A stretch of DNA of 64,000 bases from assembly GCA_963920635.1 (NCBI GenBank), contig OY987298.1:119030035-119094034 (forward strand). Direction: 5' to 3'. Position numbers and translations under genes: made by a program. This DNA comes from Pseudeuparius sepicola. Taxonomy: Eukaryota; Arthropoda; Insecta; Coleoptera; Anthribidae. Positions 47,030-58,066 of the stretch are shown here, piece after piece. The number at the start of each line of letters is the position of its first letter. The stretch's first letter is position 1. The notes under the pieces were generated by a model. That model had not been told where the DNA came from and searched no databases. It worked only from the letters and a program-made list of their open reading frames with translations.

Positions 47030-47510
47030 ATGGTTTCCGTGATGGCTCTACATTTTCGCATACCGCGAAATTCGACGAATCTTTGCATCGTCGGTTGCCT
47101 AATAGCCCGACGTCAAACTAATGCGTCCCTTTGTTTCGAAATAAACCCCCAACAATACATTCGTCGTTTGTCGTTTCGCGCCGTTCGAAGGCGGCGGCGG
47201 TTATTTATCGTTGAGTAGCGAGCACTTAGCGGACCCTTGACGCCCGCCTCTTCTAGATAATTCGACAAAAGTGTCCCCGCCCCGGAGTCCCTCATCTCCG
47301 CCAAGTGAACTAATTCGGGATGAGCTCCGGCAAAATGGCAAGTCGCGAAGGCGATAACGATCCGGCCTGTCATACCCATGGACGCGCGGTCGATGAAATC
47401 ACGTATCGGCGTCCTCGTTGAATTTAGTAGATAAGGTTCGGGGCGAGGGGGTAATCCTGTGTACGAGGCGGATGTGTTGAATCCTTTAGCAGTTACAGTC
47501 AATACAAAAT
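47030..47510. other. CpG-rich island with a diverged copy at 52.3 kb
   Basis: Dense CG (CGTTTCGCGCCGTTCGAAGG, GGACGCGCGGTCGATG). 47115-47345 shares ACTAATGCG.C, ATAAACCC.C..CAATA, ATTCGACAA.A and AAGTGAACTAAT..GGAT.AGCTCC with 52285-52495 in the same order and spacing. A 129-codon minus frame crosses it, but the other copy does not keep that frame, so a protein is unlikely. Confidence 0.5.
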
Positions 47511-47680
47511 CATAGTTGACACGTTTAAAGTCTCATATTACACTATGCAGCTTTTGGACCTACTGCGCACGTTAATGCGCAGAGAACGAAAAGAGAGAGT
47601 TCGCCGCCATTTTAACCCTATATTGGCTTGAATGTTTAATAAATAAAAACTCGTTGGTGACTATTTTGTACAGCTATTGG

Positions 47681-47862
47681 CACAGAGAAGACCAGAATAC
47701 AGAGAGTCCATCCTGTCCAATATGTATACTAGAGCCCAACTTTTACGTAATTTTTCACACACCCGCTAAGATCGTTCAGATAAACTAGGTGTGAAGTAGA
47801 TAGTTTAATTTAAAAAATTTAAATTTGACAAGAAGAACTCTCTGTATTCTGGTCTCCTCTGT
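47681..47862. mobile_element. Small hAT-like MITE (182 bp)
   Basis: Inverted arms CACAGAGAAGACCAGAATAC and complement (26 bases, two mismatches). GCTATTGG lies on both sides (47673-47680, 47863-47870), an 8-base duplication. Loop contains AAATTTAAATTT. Confidence 0.72.
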
Positions 47863-47870
47863 GCTATTGG

Positions 47871-49384
47871 GAAATCTATCCGAGAAATCAAAAATGTCTC
47901 CGTGACAGGTTCAAAAAATTTCATGTCAATCTTAAATCGGGATTCATATTGAGGGCTTGATTCATTTAAATCAAGTTATTAATTGATGTTTGCCTAGTTC
48001 TTGCTGTCGACTATTCACCATTTGTTTAATAGAAATGATAAGCTTCATATAATATAATGATCTAAAAAATGCGAAGAAGCTTTTACTTGCAGACTATGAG
48101 ATTACATACTATGGATTAGAAATAGTATACCTACTCGTATAAGTATTTTCTTTATTTAAATGAATAAAATTTGTCAGCATTTTATGAAGGCGATCAATCG
48201 GAACAAATTAGTTGTTATAGCTTATTCATTACAATGGCTTGAAGTCTTCATGTTTTTAGATATGCTTTGAGAATGCCTGAATACTACATTAGCTAGAAGC
48301 TGCAACCACTCCACCAAAAAAAACTCTTAGGGACACTGGATTAGAAATATAGAAGATACTTAGGACAAACAGGTAGTCAATGGTGGAAGAAACATTGGAA
48401 CATGAAGAATCGCCGGTTGCATCAGCAAGTAAACCCCTGCAGAATTATAACTATTTAGACTATACAACAAATAAAATATCAAACTGAAAAGCATTTTCTT
48501 TAACGCCACTTTCGCATTTGCTATAAAATCTCAAGCATTAAGCTATAAAAAATTTTCGTAACACCCTTCTTTTCGGAACTTTTCGTGCTTTAAAGTTAAA
48601 CCTGAAGAAGGTTTTTCCGTAATATTTTCGAAACGGTGAAATCAATTTTAATTAAACTTTGACAGTATACCCAGTATATAAGGACTGTTAATATGAAATT
48701 ATAGCAACATCTCAATGACGTCTTGGAAACCAAGGGCGGACCACCTCTAACATAAAATGCCACTAAACTTTGATACGACCTCTTCTTTTAACTTGGAATT
48801 ATTTATTTGAGTTCGTCACCTAATTCAGAACAATAAATGTATCTGCATGTATTTACAAGGAAAAAACACTTATCTACTAAAAAATAATAGGTAGCAAATC
48901 ACATTGTTAGTAAAAGACTTCTTCGCGCCACTTGCCTAACTGAACATTTCATAAAAATAATAAATAAATCTTCAAGTACAAATTAGTACTAATCTATTCA
49001 TAAAAAAAACTCTGGGAATCCCCTATTCTCCTAATCCATGGCGCAGGCAGCCATGCACCGCCGTTCACCGTTTACTGTCCAGTGTTGCCAGTTTACGTTT
49101 TATTTTATTTGAAAGCATATTCTGATGATAAAACTCGGTACTGCACTGATCCAAAAATGTTGTTTTGTTGGCAGTTTTCGGGAGGGTGTCCATGCTCTAC
49201 TGGAAAGCCAGTTTAATAAATTATTACACTCATTGATGCTCGGGGAGCTAGTTCTAGTGGTGGTGCAAAAGCGTGTAAAATGGTGGTATTTCGGGGAGGA
49301 GGTTTGAACCCACAAAACCCCCCTCAGATACGGCGCTGCAACTTGGATTAAAAGTATAACGGAAGACACCATAAGTATAGATTA
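47871..49384. other. Unassigned AT-rich DNA
   Basis: A hammerhead-like word order (CTGAAGA ... TTTCGAAAC) occurs at 48602-48636 but with no good helix II. 49020-49330 is more balanced; its 90-codon minus frame and 60-codon plus frame show no domain. Confidence 0.3.
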
Positions 49385-49386
49385 TA

Positions 49387-50658
49387 CAGGGTGGTTCACT
49401 TTTATGTGGTAGGACTTTAACATTAGATAGAAAAAGATAATCTAAAATGAAAATTTTATATCAACATATATCGGGGAAAGCTTAGTTTCCGAGATACAGG
49501 GCGTTGAAGTGTTGGAAAAAATATGAAGTATTTTTTACACTGTCCGAACCAGTGGAGATATTTAAACCAAATTTGATGTGTAGTACCACCTTTTTGACTA
49601 CGATATTTAGTGATAATATGAAGGTCCTGAAATAACCAGTGGTGGAGTTATGGGTTTTCACTATCACTAAATTTAAAAAGTAGTTAGTACGGACCTGTCT
49701 CACATCAACGTAAATTTTTTTTTTTCGTAAAGTTCTTTCAATTCTCTACAAAAAGTGTATCTTGACATTTTTTTGTATCTGCCACGGTTGTGTAGTAAAT
49801 AAATTATTTCGTTTCCATCTCAGCCTTTTTTGCCTAAAAATGTGTTTTCTAAGATTATTGATAAATATCGCAAATAACAGAAATTAATTATGGAACACTT
49901 ATCGGATTCAGCTATTTTATTTTTAATTTTATGGAAACAATTTTAAAAATAAACTGGCACTTGGTTTGAGGTACATTACTTTATTATCATTTTAACATTT
50001 TTATCAAATCTGTATTATTTCTTAATAATTTTTATAATTCTAAATTTGTAGAATTCTAAATTATACCACGACGAGTAAAACATGATTCTTCCGCCCATTT
50101 TTAAAATTGTTTCCATAAAATTAAAAATAAAATAGCTGAATCCGATAAGTGTTCCATAATTAATTTCTGTTATTTGCGATATTTATCAATAATCTTAGAA
50201 AACACATTTTTAGGCAAAAAAGGCTGAGATGGAAACGAAATAATTTATTTACTACACAACCGTGGCAGATACAAAAAAATGTCAAGATACACTTTTTGTA
50301 GAGAATTGAAAGAACTTTACGAAAAAAAAATTTACGTTGATGTGAGACAGGTCCGTACTAATTACTTTTTAAATTTAGTGATAGTGAAAACCCATAACTC
50401 CACCACTGGTTATTTCAGGACTTTCATATTATCACTAAATATCGTAGTCAAAAAGGTGGTACTACACATCAAATTTGGTTTAAATATCTCCACTGGTTCG
50501 GACAGTGTAAAAAATACTTCATATTTTTTCCAACACTTCAACGCCCTGTATCTCGGAAACTAAGCTTTCCCCGATATATGTTGATATAAAATTTTCATTT
50601 TAGATTATCTTTTTCTATCTAATGTTAAAGTCCTACCACATAAAAGTGAACCACCCTG
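49387..50658. mobile_element. Young mariner-type foldback with nearly identical 560-bp arms
   Basis: TA-flanked ends CAGGGTGGTTCACTTTTATG and complement. Arms 49387-49948 and 50098-50658 differ at only a handful of positions, so the same 73-residue translation appears on the minus strand of one arm and the plus strand of the other. The unpaired loop is about 150 bases. The frames are not genes. Confidence 0.9.
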
Positions 50659-50662
50659 TATA

Positions 50663-51588
50663 CAGTGTCTGCCAAAAAGTCTGTACCATATGGGAAAAAT
50701 TTTTAGTAAATAACTCACGGAAAATTTGTTTGCGGCATCAGGTTTTGCTTGCTCTAGAACCAAAATTGACATAATCAAATATTGTGACGTAGTCTCTTTT
50801 ATATGTCAAATTTGACATTAATGAAAAAAAAAAATGTCCGAAAAATGGGCTTATTTAACCGAATTTCGAAAAAAGTCAGAAGAAAAATATGTTTCTTTCG
50901 CAATTTTATGCCCCTATGCAAAATTTTAAGAGCCTACTACGATTTTCATATTTTGAACTTTGTTGGATATTATTGGACATAATATTTTAAATTTTCTAGG
51001 TATTTCTGATCAGATCAGCATGACAGAAATATTTGTGTGTTTTTACAACCATTCACTATAGAAAGAAGTTTGTAAATCGAATTTATGTGTTTATCTGTAA
51101 AAATGAGATCAGTTTTGCACCAAGCGTGCTTCTTCAACAAGCCCTCATTTTAATTTTTTGTAAAAAAAAAGGAAAAGAACTTAGAAGAATTTAGACCGTA
51201 AACTAAGTATTGTGCAGTATGTATTCAGTCAATGAGTGTTTTAAATTACATAGGATCGACTTTTATGGATTAACAAATACGGAAAGGGGCAACAAAGGGC
51301 AAAATATGAAAATCGTAGTAGGCTCTTGAAATTTTGCACAGGGGTATAAAATTGCGAAAGAAACATATTTTTCTTATGACTTTTTTCGAAATTCGGTTAA
51401 ATAAGCCCATTTTTCGGAAATGTTTTTCATTAATGTCAAATTTGACATATAAAAAAGACTACGTCACAACATTTGATTATGTCAATTTTGGTTCTAGAGC
51501 AAGCAAAACCTGATGCCGCAAACAAATTTTCCGTAAGTTATTTACTAAAAATTTTTCCCATATGGTGCAGACTTTTTGGCGGGCACTG
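50663..51588. mobile_element. Second mariner-type foldback, abutting the first (926 bp)
   Basis: Ends CAGTGTCTGCCAAAAAGTCTG / complement near GCAGACTTTTTGGCGGGCACTG, with TA at 50661-50662 and 51589-51590. Arms of about 300 bases are about 93% alike. Only TATA separates it from the preceding foldback. Confidence 0.85.
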
Positions 51589-51649
51589 TATAACCTTTAA
51601 ATTTTCATCAGATTTTTTCTGTCGACCCCACAGCTTATTGAAAACAAAT

Positions 51650-52078
51650 GAATTTCCTGCCGCATTTTCCCAAAGTCGCTCGTACCGGCGCTGACTTTCT
51701 TTAGACTGCATGTTTTTCTGCCTTCGATAGACCTCGGTTCGAGGCAGGCACATATGTCTTTAAAGAAAAACACCGCTATGGCCAAGAGCACTGGACAAAT
51801 GTGGGTTCACGGTATTGCTCCTAAATAGGCTTTACCCGTGTGATTCACTAATTGTCCTACACTCACTGGGATTACTACGGTTTTCTAGGGTTTTCCGTAG
51901 TACCAGAGCGAATGCTATCCTAGTTCTATCGGGAAAAAAGTCGGCCCTAGCCGCAAATGGCAACGAAGACAAAATAATATTAATTGCCCCCCTCCCCCGC
52001 ACAAGCATGTGGTTGCTTCTGGGGTACTCCTAGTTTGGATTATTGTGAGGGTGAGAATTATTATTATTTATATATTAT
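51650..52078 (+). mobile_element. tRNA-derived SINE, diverged copy
   Basis: It has a B-box-like CGGTTCGAGGC at 51736-51746, AACACCGCTATGGCC, CACTGGGATTACTACGG and the end TTGTGAGGGTGAGAATTATTATT, all in the order seen at 44.4 kb (inverted there). The 5' head is more degraded. Confidence 0.72.
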
Positions 52079-52284
52079 TATATTAATCGTTTAAAAATAC
52101 CTAGATATATCGATTTTCAATAATTTTGCAGTACCAGCAAACTTACATTTTCGGAAATAGAAATATAACGGTTTAATTTGCTCTCTGGTTGGTTGAATGT
52201 TTTCGCCACAATGTTTAAACCCAAGTAATTCATATTGTATACCTTATACTATACGAAACTTAGTATTGTTGGTTGATTAAATAA

Positions 52285-52495
52285 GTCACACTAATGCGGT
52301 CTATTGTTCCGATATAAACCCTCGTCAATATGTTCGTCACCTCGTGCCATCTGAAAACAGGGGGCACTTTAGCAGACTCTGAACCCTACCCCTTCAAAAC
52401 AATTCGACAAGAAAAGGCCTTGAAGTGCTCCCAAGAAACCCTCCTCGCAATCAAGTGAACTAATCCTGGATAAGCTCCAGAAAATTGAAGAAGGG
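52285..52495. other. Diverged partner of the 47.1-kb island
   Basis: Shares ordered words with 47115-47345 but has lost most CG sites (for example AATGCGGTC vs AATGCGTCC; TTCGTCACCTCG vs TTCGTCGTTTGTCG). It is an old duplicate or a second member of a repeat family. Confidence 0.5.
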
Positions 52496-52523
52496 TTCCT
52501 ATATAGAACTGCTGTCCGACCGA

Positions 52524-52653
52524 TAATAGGTCTGTTTCGGCAGAATTTCAAACAAGTTTTATACTGTCATTTTTACGTTCCAAAAACGAAACCGCGCATA
52601 CAATTTCATACTGATTTCAAACGTTTTGGAATTCCGCTGAAACAGACCTATTA
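52524..52653. mobile_element. Small hairpin MITE
   Basis: AATAGGTCTGTTTCGGC(A)GAATT pairs with AATTCCGCTGAAACAGACCTATT; loop of about 80 bases. Confidence 0.65.
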
Positions 52654-52839
52654 GTTTTTAATAATAGCTCAACGGAGAAGACATCGTTCGCGCCGTACCA
52701 CAGAATATACTCCCCAATTTCCTCCGAAACCCACCAAACTTAAAGACACAACCTTGATGTTAAATACCGTTGTATCACTATACATCTTGGAAGTCATGCT
52801 GGTGTAGTCCCTCGCATATGAATCTCTCGTAAGGAATGA

Positions 52840-53090
52840 TTGAAAATGAAAATGGAAAATGAAGAAGAACATTCAGCTACTATACAAACAGACCGACTTA
52901 TTTCAACGGTTCAGCGTAGTATAGTGGTAGAACGTTCGCCTAGCAAGCTAGAGGTCCCGGGTTCGACCCCCGGCGCTGACAGAAAATCCTTTTTAATTTT
53001 TCTGAAATAATGTCCGATTTTCTTTCTTTCATGTCCATTGGTCTACGTATGAAAGTTCTTCTCCATTTTCCATTTTCATTTTCAAGCAAA
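52840..53090. mobile_element. Palindrome enclosing a tRNA-like gene
   Basis: Arms TTGAAAATGAAAATGGAAAA..GAAGAAC (52841-52871) and GTTCTTCT..CATTTTC (53057-53087) are inverted copies with few mismatches and flank the tRNA-like sequence almost symmetrically. Confidence 0.65.
52911..52979 (+). tRNA. tRNA-like gene, anticodon AGC (Ala by anticodon)
   Basis: A seven-pair acceptor stem (TCAGCGT/GCGCTGA, one G-T pair), a D-loop with AGTGGTAGA, an anticodon loop CTAGCAA with U33 and AGC at 34-36, and a strong T-arm (CCGGG TTCGACC CCCGG). A Pol III stop, TTTTT, lies at 52990-52994. Weak points are the length (69 bases, one or two short), one C-T mismatch in the anticodon stem and a poor D-stem. It may be a functional tRNA, a pseudogene, or the head of a SINE. 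Confidence 0.55.
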
Positions 53091-54763
53091 CTATTAGCTT
53101 CAGGAACTCCTATGAGAACGACCATAGAAATCAACTGCGCAAAGTCCTGACTACTTCTGCGTTAGCTTCGGCAGTTGCTAAGGGGTGAGGTCGCAAGATT
53201 ACTGATTAGTGCTTTGACGCATTATGGCGACGGTGACTTCCTCTAAGAGTAGGTATATAGACCTAGCTATATACCTACCTACGCCAGCTCGTCTCGCTCA
53301 TTTTACTTCGTGGCGATCTGTGCATTTTATAAGTTTATTTTATATACTAAGTTTCATTGAAGTCGTTTAAACCAAAGTAGCTAGCACTGCATCAGACGTC
53401 GAATGCTAACCCAACTTGCTAAGGGAATGAAGTTGGGCACTGCATTACTTGTTTATGGTCCTGCTCACGAGTCATAAGTCGCTTCTCGGCATAGAATAGT
53501 AAATGCGGCAGGCGCATTTCCGGCAGTCGATCTGGGAACGAGGCTCAGTTCCAAGTAATAAATCTCTTTAAACTGTTACTTAAAGTGCACATTTCTACAG
53601 ATCCACTCCGAACAGTGAACCTATGTGCCGTAACGTGTTCGCGTTATTTCATTTTACTTCCGCTACTTGGCACCAGGGAGGTAGATACATCGCCCTAGTC
53701 ATGTCGAATTTAGAACGATGATGGACTGCGGGCGAAAATCAGCAATAATCGACCGCTCTCAGCAAGATTTATTTATACAGGGTGTCCCAGAAAAGAAGGC
53801 CAACCAATTAATGGTAGGTTCTTGAAATATATAGTGATGTGATGTTTTTGCTTATATGTCTGTAAATTTAAATTAAATTCTCCGCCATAAAATGTTTCAC
53901 AGGCCCCATAAACATACCTAAGAAAAAGTTTTTTTTTTTGGGGGGGGGGGGATAAGAGAAAAAAGGTGATATTCAACTCTAACCACTGTATATTTTAAGG
54001 AAAGTATTTTTGAATATACAGCGTGTATCGGTCAGTACATCAACTTTAAGGGCAGGTAGGGAAAATGCGGTTGATATACGAACCTCTGCAATTAAAATTT
54101 TTCTAAAGTGCATATTAACATCAGAAATATATATATTTTAAAACGATACTAAAACCCGTTATTTCGACGCCGCAGACAGGCCTCCATGACCTTGCCCGGC
54201 ATCAGCAGGCATCGAGGCCGCTTCTTCTCAATACTGTGCAGCGTTGCCACTGCTATAGACGTATAATAGCTCTTTTGCACTTTTTGAGGAATCGTTTTAA
54301 ACTAATCTTTGGACCAATCCTTAATGGTTCTTTTAGCGAATAGCATGCAAAAAACCTTTCAGATGCCTCGATGATTTTCCTTGCGGTGTCGTAATCCTCT
54401 CGAAAATCACAAAAAACACTAGGTAACAGTTTCACTGTTTTTACACGATGGCCGCGAACGTGTAACACTGCTTTGCCTTTTTTTACGGAAATACCAACAA
54501 AAAATTCGTTATTTCATAGCACCCTTGAAGCGAGCCGTGATTCCAAACATTAGGAACCTCTTGGTTTCCCTCAGCTGATAAATCAAATTGACGTGAATTT
54601 AACATGCGGCGCAGATTTGTTCATAGTTCTCGATATTTTTCAACCCTTAGCCAATGGTGTGTCACCTTTAAACCCCCTCAGGGTTGTTGCCCTATCCCTT
54701 GTCTATACCTTTTAAAATTATCAGGTTCCGAAAAAAGTTGCGAAAGACTGTAAAATTAAGGTG
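53091..54763. other. Unassigned, with one mariner-type end
   Basis: TATACAGGGTGTCCCAGAAAAG starts at 53774; no matching right end is clear (GAATATACAGCGTGTATCGG at 54012 is a different end). A short G-run (GGGGGGGGGGG) is at 53940-53950. The 71-codon minus frame at 54253-54468 is not recognised. Confidence 0.35.
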
Positions 54764-55347
54764 TTTAATATTCCCGATTTTTTAACCGTTTGCCGTTTTT
54801 GTAACGTCGTGGATAAAGTGGTTAACGGTTCTGGGAAGATGTGCAAGAGCTCCGTCGTGCACATTTTACGAAGCACTTCCACTTAATATTCCCGATTTTT
54901 AACCATTTGCCGTTTTTGTAACGTCGTGGATAAAGTAGTTGACGGTTGTGGGAAGATGTGCAAGAGCTCCGTCGTGTACATTTTACGAAGCACTTCCACT
55001 TAATATTCCCGATTTTTTAACCGTTTGCGTTTTTGTAACGTGGTGGATAAAGTGGTTAACGGTTCTGGGAAGATGTGCAAGAGCTCCGTCGTGCACATTT
55101 TACGAAGCACTTCCACTTAATATTCCCGATTTTTAACCGTTTGCCGTTTTTGTAACGTCGTGGATAAAGTGGTTAACGGTTCTGGGAAGATGTGCAAGAG
55201 CTCCGTCGTGCACATTTTACGAAGCAATTCCACTTAATATTCCCGATTTTTAACCGTTTGCCGTTTTTGTAACGTCGTGGATAAAGTGGTTAACGGTTCT
55301 GGGAAGATGTGCAAGAGCTCCGTCGTGCTCATTTTACGAAGCACTTC
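54764..55347. repeat. 117-bp satellite-like tandem array, five copies
   Basis: Units starting AATATTCCCGATTTTTAACC at 54767, 54884, 55002, 55119 and 55236 and ending ACGAAGCACTTCCACTT. Copies are over 95% alike; each carries GTGCAAGAGCTCCGTCGTG. The last unit ends abruptly in CACTTCGGTTAG. Confidence 0.93.
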
Positions 55348-55377
55348 GGTTAGAATTAGAACGACGTTCGTGTTGTA

Positions 55378-55811
55378 CAGGGTGTTCCCGTATATTTTGA
55401 CCCAGGCCTAGAGCCTTTATTTTTCGAGTTAGAAAAAAATTACTTAAATGAAAGTTGTAGGGTACCAAGGTGTATTGTCCCAAAAATAATGGATTGACAG
55501 GAATGCTCTTGTCTAAGATGAAATGTTTTTCCATGGCTAACTTGATTAAATATAAAGATCGTATTTATCTACAATTTGAGATATGATGCGAATGCTTAAA
55601 GCAAACATATAACATATTTATATTGTTGGAATCGGAAAAATGCGTGCAATTCAAAAATCCTCAAATATACAGGGTGTTCCATTAAAAAAAGTAATTTTAT
55701 ATTTTTTCATAAATTTACGACGCTAATTTGTTTTATCTAGTAACAGATCCTAGCGGTTCAGAAAAAACCCTACAACTTTCATTTAAGTAATTTTTTTCTA
55801 ACTAGACCCTG
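55378..55811. mobile_element. Mariner-type foldback (434 bp)
   Basis: TA flanks CAGGGTGTTCCCGTATATTT and, on the right, AACTAGACCCTG. GAGTTAGAAAAAAATTACTT..GAAAGTTGTAGGGT in the left pairs with the right arm. Another end, CAGGGTGTTCCATTAAAAAA, occurs at 55672, so the element is itself composite. Confidence 0.7.
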
Positions 55812-55869
55812 TACGCGTCCACGTTAGCTAGCCGCTCCGAAAATAATTCGAGAGGAAGGCTTGATGAGC

Positions 55870-56430
55870 CAAACGGAGGGTTTTTTTGATAAAAGTTTTT
55901 ACCAATTAATTTTATTGGTTGATAAGCAAGTACCTACATACTTGCCGAAGTATACCTATTTTGTTTAAAATTTGCGCCACAGCTTTTTGATTTCAAAATT
56001 TGGCAATTAAAGATAACCTAAACTTATTTTATTCGTTCTAGTAAAAAGCTTGTTTTAACAAATCGTTTTTTGTTTTGGGCTTTTTAGTATTTTTTTATTC
56101 CCATGTGACGAGGTGGTAAATAAATTTAGTCCGTCATCTCGAGGCCTCCGCCATCTTGGGGCATCCGCCTTATCTTATCACTTTGTCATTTTCCTTTCAT
56201 TTTTTGATATCAAGGTTGTTATTAAAGGAAAAAAGGTAGGTAATTCGCCAACTTGGAGCGGCGCCATTTTGAACAAATTACAATATTGGGTTTGTTACAG
56301 AACAAACTGGTTCAAAGCAATTGAGCTATTGAGTATACTATAATATATAGATTGTAGTGTCACTAGCACCAAGTGTGTGCAAAATTTCAGCTCAATGGGT
56401 TGGGTGGAAGAGGTTTAAAATTCAGTTGCA
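55870..56430 (-). repeat. Inverted, diverged copy of the 11.8-12.5 kb repeat
   Basis: Contains TAAAAAGCTTGTTTTA, TTTAGTCCGTCATCTCGAGGC, CCGCCATCTTGGGGC, GGAGCGGCGCCATTTTG and CAAAATTTCAGCTCAATGGG, the complements of words in the other copy in reversed order. Confidence 0.6.
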
Positions 56431-57536
56431 AGATTTCACCCACACATAAGTAGTAACAATGTTTAGTTCGGCTTCGATTACGATTTAATATTTTAGTTTT
56501 TATAAAATTACCTATAAAATTTGTTTTTGAAAAAAATTTTTTATTATTATTTTTTTAGGAGCCTAAAATCAAACGATCATTTAAGTTTTATGCGTTGCAT
56601 AGTATTATTGCAACTGCCATGTCATGTGACGACAAATTGGCAACTTTCAACACCAGTATATGACGGCTTTTCTTTTTGTCAGTCTGGCACTGGCAACATT
56701 GGCACTACCCAGTCGCAGGCAGAGTCTGTGTCTAGTGTCTAATAATCAGTTTTACCGAATTTACCGAAGTTTAGCTATTCAAAAATAAGAAATTACTCGG
56801 TTACAAGTGTACATTTGCGTTAAAGGTGTAGCTTATTAGGATGAAAAAATTGCGGCCTGAAAATGAGTTGTAAAATATATGTAGGTACCTAGGTACTCCG
56901 CAAAAGACACGACAAAAAATTTACGTTATTCAAAAGAAGGCTTCTTATTGTTGTGACAAGATCGAATGAAAAATTATTGGGTTTTCTAAAAGATATTGTC
57001 TCGGTAAAATGTCCTAAAAAACGTGACTAACTACCTATCTACATGAATTTTCAAAGGTACCTACCTACCTACCAATTCAACAAGCCACTCTGAAATGAGG
57101 CAACGTCGCGGTATTCCCGCTCCCAATCTAACGTTGTTCCCCGCAATCGACTAGGGAGAGGGGAGACCGCGTAGCAAAATGCTTTGCTGCCAGTCCAGCG
57201 GCGTTACATTAAGCAGGAGATAGGTCGATTTGCCCCATTTTCTAAACATAGAGTTAAATATTTTTTTGCGTTTTCCTGCTTTATGGGCGTTCGAGATTAC
57301 GTGGTTAAAATTAATGTACTGATGGCCGATACACCCTGTAGGTAAATGTAGTAAGATCGGCACATTTCCACGCCAAGAACCTATATAGGTTACTGGGTTT
57401 GACTTCTTTTCTAAGACACACTGTATTCCTCCTGCGCAGAAATAGTCGTGCGGCTATTAAATAATGGTCAAGAAGAAAAAAATTTACTATAACTATAGAA
57501 TGTGTTCCCTATAGTGTTGCTTGTAGTGTCACCCAT
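56431..57536. other. Unassigned AT-rich DNA
   Basis: Mariner-type ends are seen at 57330-57341 (ACACCCTGTAGG) and 57414-57424 (GACACACTGTA); no element could be closed. No gene. Confidence 0.3.
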
Positions 57537-57549
57537 TTAAACATCGAAT

Positions 57550-57831
57550 ATGCAGAGTGATATTTCTCCTAACGCTCCATCCAACAACTCTACGCTGCAA
57601 GTTGGTTTGCCAGTTGAAATAGTAGCAATTAACTCCGCAGATAATATTGTAATTAAGTTGAACGGGACAAGGAAGTACAGCTTTTGGCGAGGTAAAGGCA
57701 CTCGCGAAACTCCACCGTCTTCGGATATGGTTAATGTACTGTATAGATTGCGCTCTGCCACTAATCGCCTCGTTGGTTGCACTAATTTGAGATGTTTATG
57801 TTCGGCAAGGGTTAAACTGGAAAACAAATAG
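57550..57831 (+). CDS. Unrecognised open frame of 93 codons
   Basis: ATG at 57550 to TAG at 57829-57831, without low complexity. Composition is balanced, unlike nearby spacer. The translation has a GLPVEIVAINSADNIVIKLNG segment, a charged RKYSFWRGKGTRE stretch and four Cys near the end (GCTNLRCLC). I do not recognise it, and the opposite strand is also open for 96 codons, so coding is unproven. It may be an exon, a gene fragment carried by a transposon, or chance. Confidence 0.3.
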   Translation: MQSDISPNAPSNNSTLQVGLPVEIVAINSADNIVIKLNGTRKYSFWRGKGTRETPPSSDMVNVLYRLRSATNRLVGCTNLRCLCSARVKLENK

Positions 57832-58066
57832 GTCCCCTAAATTAGATCATTTTATACTTGATGTGAGAGATTATTTCATTATTATCTTATGATAACGCGA
57901 GTTATGAAAAATATTTTTATAATATTATATAATAACTACATATATAGGTCCGAGGCCCACTGTGAATTCCAGTACAATGAAGAAAGATTAATGAGTTGAA
58001 TGGGAGAATACGTAAAGCGTTAATTGTCAGATCAACAAGCCTGCCAAGGTCATAAAATTATTATAC

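Noticed and set aside
47113..47502. A 129-codon minus-strand frame
   Set aside because: CG-rich composition explains the lack of stops, and the diverged copy at 52.3 kb does not keep the frame.
49482..50563. Matching 73-residue frames on opposite strands
   Set aside because: They are the two arms of one foldback; no start context or domain.
54764..55347. CRISPR-like spacing of repeats
   Set aside because: Units are contiguous near-identical 117-base repeats without variable spacers, and the context is eukaryotic.
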